From Leeuwenhoekiella marinoflava DSM 3653 (lineage in GTDB: Bacteria; Bacteroidota; Bacteroidia; Flavobacteriales; Flavobacteriaceae), in NCBI RefSeq assembly GCF_900129005.1, contig NZ_FQUN01000016.1:1-64000 (forward strand): 64,000 nucleotides of DNA. Reading direction: 5' to 3'. The position numbers and the translations under genes are program-made. Under the pieces are notes generated by a model that was not told the DNA's origin, made no database searches, and worked only from the letters and a program-made list of their open reading frames with translations. Shown piece by piece: positions 53,248-61,500 of the stretch; within the stretch, counting starts at the first letter, position 1, and every line of letters starts with the position of its first letter.

Positions 53248-53440
53248 TTTCTTATAGTTTTTTTAAGAATAAGTATTTAAGCTGGAGTGATGCTATTTTT
53301 GTCGAATATTATAATATTTAATATAGGAAAAACTAGAATAGATTTGTAGAAGGGTTTGATTAATACTATTTAGAATGGTTAATAAATACTTTAATTTACC
53401 TTGACACTTCTATATTGAGCTACTTTTAGCTGCTCTTTTT

Positions 53441-53920
53441 TTATTTCTTAATCGAAGCGGCACCTTCTATAACCTTATCTTTTAAGCCGGTTTTATACTG
53501 AATCACTTTCTCGCGAATGACAGCATCTGAAGCTCCAAGAATCTGAGCAGCAAGAATACCTGCATTTTGCGCACCATCTAAAGCAACAGTTGCTACAGGA
53601 ACGCCGCCTGGCATTTGTAATATTGAAAGTACAGAATCCCAACCGTCTATAGAATTGCGAGATTTTACAGGAACTCCAATAACCGGTAAAGGTGATAACG
53701 AAGCGATCATTCCCGGAAGATGAGCTGCGCCACCCGCACCTGCAATAATTACTTGAATACCGCGCTGGTGTGCATTTTTGCCGTAATCAAAAAGTTTGTC
53801 TGGTGTGCGGTGAGCAGAGACGATGTCTACCTCAGTAGCTATACCAAAGTTTTCAAGAATATCTATTGCAGCTTGCATCACCGGCATATCACTGGTGCTT
53901 CCCATTATGATTCCTACCAT
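53441..53920 (-). CDS. purE: 5-(carboxyamino)imidazole ribonucleotide mutase PurE
   Basis: This 159-residue class I PurE has GIIMGSTSDMPVMQAAIDIL, SAHRTPDKLFDYGK, IIAGAGGAAHLPGMIAS and GVPVKSRNSIDGWDSVLSIL with the conserved His and the catalytic loop. It moves the carboxylate of N5-CAIR to form CAIR in purine synthesis. It lies 6 bp after purK, its partner enzyme, in the usual order. Confidence 0.95.
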   Translation of the reverse strand: MVGIIMGSTSDMPVMQAAIDILENFGIATEVDIVSAHRTPDKLFDYGKNAHQRGIQVIIAGAGGAAHLPGMIASLSPLPVIGVPVKSRNSIDGWDSVLSILQMPGGVPVATVALDGAQNAGILAAQILGASDAVIREKVIQYKTGLKDKVIEGAASIKK

Positions 53921-53926
53921 TGTTTT

Positions 53927-55084
53927 TTATTTTGTAATTACTCGTATTGTTTTTTTAACTTCTTCAGCGATTTTGCGTGCTTCGCTAAGATCACTATTCA
54001 CTATGGTAACGTGACCCATTTTTCTAAACGGTCTAGTCTCTCGTTTTCCGTAGATGTGAGGAGTAACGCCTTTAAGCGCCATAATATCTTCTATTTTTTC
54101 ATAGAAGACATCTCCAGTAAAACCTTCTTCACCTACAAGATTTACCATTACTGCACCAATTTTACTTTCGGTTTCTCCTAACGGAAGATTTAAAACCGCA
54201 CGTAAATGTTGCTCAAACTGATTGGTGTAACTTCCTTCTATGCTATAATGACCACTGTTGTGAGGCCTTGGAGCCACTTCATTAACCAGAATCTGATCCT
54301 CTTCGGTCTGAAACAACTCAACAGCCAGCAAACCTACGTGTTCAAAAGCTTCAGAAACCTGAGTGGCAACTTCTCGTGCTTTTGCTGCTACTTTATCATC
54401 TATACGTCCCGGACAAATCACATATTCAACCTGATTGGCTTCGGGATGAAATTCCATTTCTACAACCGGATAACTTTTTACTTCACCTTTAGTATTACGA
54501 ACTACAATAACTGCCAGTTCGTTCTTAAACGGAATCATGTGCTCTGCAATGCAAGGGGTGTCTGTAAGTTTATCTAGGTCTCCTTGAGAACGTACAACTT
54601 GAACTCCTTTACCATCGTAACCACCGCGACAGCTTTTCCATACAAATGGAAAACTCGTTTGATTTGCAGTAATGGCAAGCTTCAAGTCTTCAAGTTTAGC
54701 AAAATGTTTGTAGGGAGCAGTTGGTATATTTTTTTCAGTGTAAAAATCTTTTTGAATTCCTTTATCCTGAATTTTGCGCAAAGTTTGTGGGCTGGGATAC
54801 ACTTTAATTCCGTCTGCTTCCAGCTTTTCAAGCGCATCTACATTTACAGCTTCAATCTCAAAAGTGACCACATCGGCTTGTTTTCCAAAATTATAGACCG
54901 TCTCAAAATCCATTAAATCTCCCTGCTCAAAATAATTTGCAGCAAGTCGAGAAGGAGCTTCAGGATTCGGGTCTAAAACCAGAGTTTGAATATCAAATTT
55001 GCGTGTTTCATAAAGGAGCATTTTGCCCAGTTGACCACCGCCTAGAATGGCAAGTTTAAAATCTGAAGAAAAATAAGATGTCAT
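53927..55084 (-). CDS. purK: N5-carboxyaminoimidazole ribonucleotide synthase PurK
   Basis: The 385-residue ATP-grasp enzyme has AILGGGQLGKMLLYETRKFD, the central ATP-grasp part (FPFVWKSCRGGYDGKGVQVV) and EVAPRPHNSGHYSIEG then TNQFEQHLRAVLNLPLG. It carboxylates AIR to N5-CAIR using ATP and bicarbonate. Together with PurE downstream it performs the two-step bacterial route. The gene starts at 55084; the 242-bp divergent gap to the hpt-adk fusion holds the promoters of both. Confidence 0.95.
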   Translation of the reverse strand: MTSYFSSDFKLAILGGGQLGKMLLYETRKFDIQTLVLDPNPEAPSRLAANYFEQGDLMDFETVYNFGKQADVVTFEIEAVNVDALEKLEADGIKVYPSPQTLRKIQDKGIQKDFYTEKNIPTAPYKHFAKLEDLKLAITANQTSFPFVWKSCRGGYDGKGVQVVRSQGDLDKLTDTPCIAEHMIPFKNELAVIVVRNTKGEVKSYPVVEMEFHPEANQVEYVICPGRIDDKVAAKAREVATQVSEAFEHVGLLAVELFQTEEDQILVNEVAPRPHNSGHYSIEGSYTNQFEQHLRAVLNLPLGETESKIGAVMVNLVGEEGFTGDVFYEKIEDIMALKGVTPHIYGKRETRPFRKMGHVTIVNSDLSEARKIAEEVKKTIRVITK

Positions 55085-55287
55085 TAAAATAGTGTCTTTT
55101 TTACTCGGTATTCGAGATTTAAATAATAAAGGGGTTACCGTCTAAAATTTATCTTGCAAAAGTAACTTTTTACACACAGATTGCCGAAGCGCTTACCGAA
55201 ATACTTCGATTAAAACCCAATAGATTTTTATTTTCAGCTTGCTTATGTAATTGAAAGGGGCTCATAATGATATTCATTAACAATATG

Positions 55288-55295
55288 TATCTTTG
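55288..55295 (+). promoter_or_regulatory. -7 box before the hpt-adk gene
   Basis: TATCTTTG matches TAnnTTTG and lies 31 bp before the ATG at 55327. No good -33 TTG is seen at the usual distance. Confidence 0.5.
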
Positions 55296-55326
55296 CAGCT
55301 TAGTTTAAACGACTATCATACCAACC

Positions 55327-56433
55327 ATGATTACATTAAACGGACTCCAATTTCAAGAGTATATTTCTGAAAAAGAATTACTCCATGCAATCGATGAGGT
55401 TGCGGTAGCCATCAATAGGGACTTTAAAGGTAAGCAACCTGTCTTTTTGGTAGTCCTCAATGGGGCTTACAAATTTGCAACCGAACTTCTAAGCCGTTTT
55501 GAAGGAGACTGTGAGATAGAATTCATTAAGATGAGTTCTTATGATGGTACGGCAAGTACGGGACAAGTACAAACGCATATTCCGCTTGAGGCAGATCTTG
55601 AGGAGCGTGAGGTTGTTGTAATTGAAGATATCGTAGATAGTGGTAATACTATTGAGAAGATCACCCAAATGATGGTAACTGCCGGGGTTAACAAATACCG
55701 CATTGCGAGTTTGTTTTTTAAACCAGGTTCTTATACAAAAGAATATAAAATACATTACGTAGGCCTTGAGATTCCTAGTGATTTTATCGTAGGTTATGGC
55801 TTAGATTATAACGGTTTGGGGCGTAACCTCAATGCGATTTATAAACTTAAAACCACAAAAATGACAAATCTGGTATTGTTCGGCCCTCCGGGAGCAGGTA
55901 AGGGTACACAAGCCTCTTTTTTAAAAGAAAAATACAACCTAATTCACATTTCTACAGGAGATGTTTTTAGATACAATATTAAAAATGCAACCGAACTGGG
56001 TACTCTGGCAAAATCATACATTGATAAAGGTCAGTTAGTGCCAGATACGGTTACCATAGATATGCTTAGCGCCGAAGTAGATAAAACACCAGACGCTAAC
56101 GGATTCATTTTTGACGGATTCCCAAGAACAACTGCACAAGCTGAAGCTCTAGATGCACTTTTAGAAGAAAAAGGAACTCAGGTCGCAGCAATGATTGCAC
56201 TTGAAGTGGATGATGAGATCCTAGTAAAGCGTCTTTTAGAGCGCGGTAAAACTTCTGGTAGAAAAGATGACGCAGATGAGGCTGTGATACGTAATCGAAT
56301 TAAAGTATATTATGATGAGACTGCTATCTTAAAAGGCTATTACCAGAAACAAGATAAATATTACGGAGTGGACGGTGTAGGTGAAATTAATGAGATCACA
56401 ACACGTTTAAGCTCCGTTATAGATAAGCTTTAA
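55327..56433 (+). CDS. Fused hypoxanthine phosphoribosyltransferase-adenylate kinase
   Basis: This 368-residue protein joins two enzymes. Residues 1 to about 175 are a purine phosphoribosyltransferase (PVFLVVLNGAYKFATELLSR, VVVIEDIVDSGNTIEKI for the PRPP loop, IVGYGLDYNGLGRNL). Residues from Met 179 are an adenylate kinase (LVLFGPPGAGKGTQ P-loop, LIHISTGDVFRYNI, GFIFDGFPRTTAQAEAL), short in the LID region with no zinc-finger Cys. The frame is continuous with no stop, so the fusion looks genuine. It would salvage hypoxanthine or guanine and balance adenine nucleotides in one polypeptide. The order 5' Hpt then Adk recalls database entries in Flavobacteriaceae, but I know no functional study. 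Confidence 0.9.
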   Translation: MITLNGLQFQEYISEKELLHAIDEVAVAINRDFKGKQPVFLVVLNGAYKFATELLSRFEGDCEIEFIKMSSYDGTASTGQVQTHIPLEADLEEREVVVIEDIVDSGNTIEKITQMMVTAGVNKYRIASLFFKPGSYTKEYKIHYVGLEIPSDFIVGYGLDYNGLGRNLNAIYKLKTTKMTNLVLFGPPGAGKGTQASFLKEKYNLIHISTGDVFRYNIKNATELGTLAKSYIDKGQLVPDTVTIDMLSAEVDKTPDANGFIFDGFPRTTAQAEALDALLEEKGTQVAAMIALEVDDEILVKRLLERGKTSGRKDDADEAVIRNRIKVYYDETAILKGYYQKQDKYYGVDGVGEINEITTRLSSVIDKL

Positions 56434-56530
56434 GTGTTTAGCGTTTAAAGTTTGCGGGCTTTGAATATATAGTTCTAAATATTGAATATTAGCAACAACT
56501 GAAAAATTTGAGAATTTAGAAGTTTGAAAA

Positions 56531-56886
56531 TTGTCTCGAGAGTTTTGTATAAAATTTGAGCGGCAGTTTGTATCAGGAAAGCTTTCAAAACGCTATTCTT
56601 TGCAGGATCAAATGGATAGAAGCTTTGGCTCATTAATGGATAATATAGCGGAAGGTTTTGGAAGATCTGGAAATTTAGAGTTTCGAAATTTTTTAGGATA
56701 TGCTAAAGATTCTTGTTCAGAATTGAAATCATAACTATATCGCTCAACGATAAGAATTTAATAACTATAACCGATTACGAAGATCTAATAACAAGCTGTG
56801 ATCATATCAATGCTAAGTCAGGATCTTTTATTAAATATTTAAATACTACAGAATTCAGGGGGACAAAGTTTAAAAAAGTAGACTAA
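56531..56886 (+). pseudogene. Four-helix-bundle (23S rRNA IVS-type) protein, broken
   Basis: The first part reads REFCIKFERQFVSGKLSKRY, then DQMDRSFGSLMDNIAEGFGR and GNLEFRNFLGYAKDSCSELK, the recognisable four-helix-bundle protein family often found in 23S rRNA intervening sequences. A TAA at 56732-56734 interrupts what should be ELKSQLYR. A further single-base shift near 56745 puts the C-terminal TDYEDLITSCDHIN and FIKYLNTTEFRGTKFKK in another frame. Two separate lesions indicate a pseudogene. It sits between the hpt-adk gene and obg, not in rRNA. Confidence 0.75.
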
Positions 56887-56916
56887 AACAGGAAACCCAA
56901 AACAAAAAAACAGAAG

Positions 56917-57930
56917 ATGACCGAAGGAAATTTTGTTGATTACGTAAAAATGCATGTGTCTTCAGGAAAAGGAGGTGCAGGATCTGCCCATTTGCGACGC
57001 GAGAAATTCGTCACAAAAGGTGGTCCTGATGGTGGAGATGGTGGTCGAGGAGGACATATTATTGCGCGTGCAAATCCTAATTTGTGGACGTTATTACATC
57101 TCAAATTTAAAAGACATATTAAAGCCGGGCACGGAGGTAATGGTAGTAAACAAACCAGTACCGGTGCAGATGGTGAAGATATGTATATTGAAGTGCCACT
57201 GGGAACAGTGATACGCGATACTGAAACTCAAGAAATACTTAAAGAGATCACCGAAGAAGGGCAAGAATTTATTGTTGCCGAAGGTGGTATGGGAGGTTTA
57301 GGGAATTCACATTTTAAGACTTCTACAAATCAAACTCCTCGCTATGCGCAACCTGGTGTAGGCGGTAAAGAAGTTGATGTTACGTTAGAGCTTAAGGTTC
57401 TTGCAGATGTAGGTTTAGTTGGCTTTCCTAATGCAGGAAAATCAACATTGCTTTCAGTTATCACAGCAGCAAAACCTAAAATTGCCAATTACGAGTTTAC
57501 AACGCTAAAACCTAATTTAGGAATTGTTCAGTACAGAGATTTTCAAACCTTTGTAATTGCAGATATTCCCGGAATTATTGAAGGTGCGGCAGAAGGTAAA
57601 GGGCTTGGTTATCGTTTTCTTAGACACATAGAGCGTAATTCAACCTTGCTTTTTATGATTCCTGCAGATGCGCCTGATGTAGCAGAGCAGTATCAGATTT
57701 TATTGCATGAACTCGAGAAATACAATCCGGAATTATTAGATAAAGACAAACTCATCGCTATTACAAAATGTGATATGCTTGATGACGAGTTGAAGGCAGA
57801 ACTTAAAAGTGAACTTGATAAAAACTTACCCGTTGAGTATTTGTTTATTTCGTCTGTTGCTCAGCAAGGTCTTACACAGTTAAAAGACCGTCTATGGGCG
57901 ATGCTAAATCGTCCTGCGGTAGAAGAATAA
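56917..57930 (+). CDS. obg: GTPase Obg/CgtA
   Basis: The 337-residue GTPase has the Gly-rich Obg fold at the N-terminus ([33 protein letters not shown]), followed by a G domain: [12 protein letters not shown] (G1), [18 protein letters not shown] (G3), TKCD (G4) and SSVAQQGL (G5). It lacks the C-terminal OCT domain of some homologues, as expected for this phylum. Obg takes part in large-subunit ribosome assembly and stress control. The start is the ATG at 56917. Confidence 0.95.
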   Translation: MTEGNFVDYVKMHVSSGKGGAGSAHLRREKFVTKGGPDGGDGGRGGHIIARANPNLWTLLHLKFKRHIKAGHGGNGSKQTSTGADGEDMYIEVPLGTVIRDTETQEILKEITEEGQEFIVAEGGMGGLGNSHFKTSTNQTPRYAQPGVGGKEVDVTLELKVLADVGLVGFPNAGKSTLLSVITAAKPKIANYEFTTLKPNLGIVQYRDFQTFVIADIPGIIEGAAEGKGLGYRFLRHIERNSTLLFMIPADAPDVAEQYQILLHELEKYNPELLDKDKLIAITKCDMLDDELKAELKSELDKNLPVEYLFISSVAQQGLTQLKDRLWAMLNRPAVEE

Positions 57931-57998
57931 CTTTCTTTATTTTAGGATTTTATTGACTCATAAGGTGCTTCATTTTGTCTATTTTTAAAAGAAAAGAT

Positions 57999-58523
57999 AT
58001 GATGAAGCATTTTTTATTTCTAGTAGTAACAGCTACACTCTTTTCTTGCGGAAGCACCAAAGTAGCTTACGACTATGATGAGCAAATAAGTTTCTCAACT
58101 TACAAGACCTATAATTACATTGCCGATATGCAAACCGGTTTGAGTCAGCTTGATGATAATCGTCTTATGGACGCAACTGACGTTGTAATGCAGGCAAATG
58201 GATTTGCAAAATCTGAAACTCCAGATTTACTCATTAATATTGTTGCAGATCAGTATGAGACCGCGCCTCAAAATTCAGTGGGAATAGGAGTAGGTGGTGG
58301 TAGTTATGGAGGCGGAGTAAGTGTAGGTGCCGGCATCCCGCTAGGCGGAAGAAAAGACCATCAAACTATAACCTTTGACCTCGTTGATGCACGTCAAGAT
58401 ATATTAGTCTGGCAGGCTGTAAGCGACAGCAATGTTGCTGTTAACACCAATCCTCAAGATCGGGTAACGTATTTTGCTAAACTCGTTCAAAAGGTATTTT
58501 CAGAATTTCCCCCGGAGAAATAG
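57999..58523 (+). CDS. DUF4136 lipoprotein
   Basis: This about 174-residue lipoprotein has a signal with lipobox LFSCGST (Cys about 18) and a DUF4136-type domain (ISFSTYKTYNYIADM, LLINIVADQYETAPQNS, ITFDLVDARQDILVWQAVSD). A Gly/Val-rich hairpin (GIGVGGGSYGGGVSVGAGIP) is in the middle. I start at the ATG at 57999; a TTG at 57975 would put extra residues before the signal peptide. The function of the family is unknown; it is likely at the outer or inner membrane. Confidence 0.8.
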   Translation: MMKHFLFLVVTATLFSCGSTKVAYDYDEQISFSTYKTYNYIADMQTGLSQLDDNRLMDATDVVMQANGFAKSETPDLLINIVADQYETAPQNSVGIGVGGGSYGGGVSVGAGIPLGGRKDHQTITFDLVDARQDILVWQAVSDSNVAVNTNPQDRVTYFAKLVQKVFSEFPPEK

Positions 58524-58560
58524 ATCTTTACGTAAAACTTTTCGGTTTCCTACATTTGGT

Positions 58561-61500
58561 TTAATTGTCAATATTTACACGTATTCCCTTAGTGTGGCCT
58601 GAGAATTCAGGAGCATACATACTTTCGATAGTGGTGATTCCATTACTGAAATTTCCGGCATTATTTGCTCGTAAATTATATTTCAGCACATAGGTTCCTT
58701 TGCGTAACGTATCAAAGAAAAAGTGCGTGGCTGCATCCCGAGTACTTTCGTAATAAGAAATCCTATCCTGATATTTGTATTTTGACAATACATTGACCGG
58801 CTCAAACCCACTGGCTCGAGTATCTTTCAGATGAATGAATTCCATATCTGAAGTGGCCCGTACCACAAGACGAACGGTGATGAGATCACCTACTTTAATA
58901 GGTGTGTCTGAGTCAATTTGCTTCAGTGTTGCGCCTGTAGGTCCATTTTCTTTAAGATACAATTGCTGTTCTACATTCAACGGACTTTCGGTATGCGATT
59001 TGATTTGATCAAAATCTTCAAAGTATTGCCAGTAAGCTCCGCCAAAACCAGGAGATGTATTTTTATTTTTAATTTCAATGGAAGCAAAGGTTTCGTCAAT
59101 TTCTTCAGCATTCCAGTTTAATTTTAAATAGCCGGTACCTGCTTCCTTGTCTGACTCCTCAAGCTTTTTTGTCTTGAGGGTGGTTCCTCCCAGTTCAATT
59201 TTGGTATTGTCTGTGACACTTAGCCAGTCATTTCCACTTAAAAGCAATGCATACGCAGCTTCGGTGGTTGATTTTGTAGTGGGCCAACTGTTGGTGCGTT
59301 TGTTTTGCAATAACCAAACTTTAAGTTCTTCAAGGACTTCTGTATCCTGTGTAATTTCAGTAAAAGCTTCGATGATCAATGCATGGGTTTCTATGGGCGC
59401 CTGATACCAGTACCATCCGGGTCTGTTGGACTTCCAGTACATACCATTGGTTTCAGAATACACCGCACTTTCTTTAAGGCTTGTCATTATTTTTGTAGCC
59501 AAATCGGTCTTGCCCATTCGGTTTGCTACCAAGGCAAACATTCCTTTTTCATAAACCGAAAGCTCTTGCCAGTTATTTTCATGATAGTTTAGAATTTTAG
59601 TACTAATTACTTTAAGTTCATCGTTTAAAGGTGCCTCTTCGAGATAATAACTGCGTGCATATAGATAATGCAAATGTCCGCGTTGTTTGTAAAAATCTTC
59701 GGGCTTCGTTGAAAAGGTTTTAAACTTATTTTTATCGCGAATAAGCTTAGTGTCAAGATACACTAAGGCAAGATCTGGAATGCCTGAGTCATCGAGTGTC
59801 ACACCTAGTTTTTTAAGATGACCAAAACCGCCAACTATATGACGGGTAATGAATTCGCTTGCGGGGCCCCCGGAGAACCACGGGAATGCCCCAGAGTCTA
59901 ACTGGCTATTCTCTAGCTTTGCTAAATCTGCTTGTTGTTGCGTTTTTAATTTTTCTACTTCAAAAAGTTGAGCAATTCTATTTTTGCGATCGGTCTCAGA
60001 CTCGGCATCACGTACCCAAGGGGTTTCAGCCAAAATGAGATTCTTGAGTTCTTCATTTTTATCGAGATTGCTTACCAGAGCGCTGTCTTTTTTCCAGGAT
60101 TTAAAAACGTCTGCAATTTTAGGATCGCTGGTAACAATATGTGAGCCTAGCGTATTAGCATAAATCCTTGAAAAAATCTGTTCAGAACAATCGTGTTCAA
60201 ATTCCATTAAATAGGGTAGTGCCTGTATGGCATACCATGCGGGATTGGAAGAATATTCTAAGGTAAATTTGTGATTAGCAAGTGTTTTTGAGGTGTTGTT
60301 TTTAAGGTTCTCAAATTCAAAAGTTTTGGTCTCTCCAGACCGAATAAACAGCGGAATACTCTCAGTAACCAAAGTACGGTTTGTCAAAACCGGAAGTATG
60401 TTTTCTTCTCCGTCAGAAAAAAAGCCTGCTTTTGCAACGACCCGGTAGGTGACCGCTTCAATATCCTTAGGTATGATTAGATCCCAGCTTACTGCAGTGC
60501 TCTTTTTTGAACTTAGATTGAACGTACGATTTGCTTGTGTGTTTGCGAGTTTGGTATCTATGGGTTCTTGGGTAAGCGCGTCAAAAAGTAATAAGGTTGC
60601 AGCACCACTTTGCGTAGATGAACTGAGGTTGGTGATTTTTGCACTAAAACTGATAGTGTCTTCTTCTCTTAAAAAACGTGGGGCATTAGGAACGATACTG
60701 AGTTCTTTTTGCGTAATTGCCGTTTGTTGCATTTGCCCGGTTACCCAGTTTTTATCGTGAGCCAGTAACCGCAGTTTCCAACGGGTTAATGCTTCAGGTG
60801 TTGTAAATGAAAAAGAGAAATCTCCATTTTTATCCGTTTGTATATGTGGAAAGAAAAAGGCGGTCTCGTCCAGATTTTTTCGGGCTTCAACCTGTGTAAG
60901 CTCGTCAAGTGCTTTTTTGGTCGTGATTACAATTACTCCGTTAGCTCCTCTTGAACCGTAAAGCGCGGTTGACGCTGCATCTTTAAGCACGTCTATGCTC
61001 GTAATTTCACTGGCAGACATATCAAACTTTTCTACAGGTACACCGTCTACAATGTATAAAGGTTGCTTGCCACCCGCTACAGATGCGGCGCCACGAATGC
61101 GAATTTCTTCTGAAGCTCCTGGAGCACTTACTTCAACCCCTGCTACTCGACCCTGAAGAACACTTTCTACACTCTCAGATTGAACCATAGCAACTGAGCC
61201 TGTGATATTTTTTTTAGTTTGTGTTCCATAACCCACAACAACTACCTCATCTAGATGGGCCGAGTCTTCATCAAGCATGATATACAGATTTTTGTCTTTA
61301 GCGGTAGTAGCTTGTTTTTCGATAAAGCCTATGTAGTTGAAAACCAAAACAGCACCAGGTTTTGTGTCTAAAGCAAATTCCCCATCAAAATTGGTGGTGG
61401 TGCCGGTATCCGTGCCTTTTACAATAACTGTCACCCCAGGCAGGGGTTGCCCATCACTATCTGTAACAATGCCTCGTGTATTTCCCTGAAGAGATATGCT

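Noticed and set aside
53401-53440. Possible terminator after purE
   Set aside because: The short stem is followed by T residues only on the plus strand, opposite to the gene it would serve.
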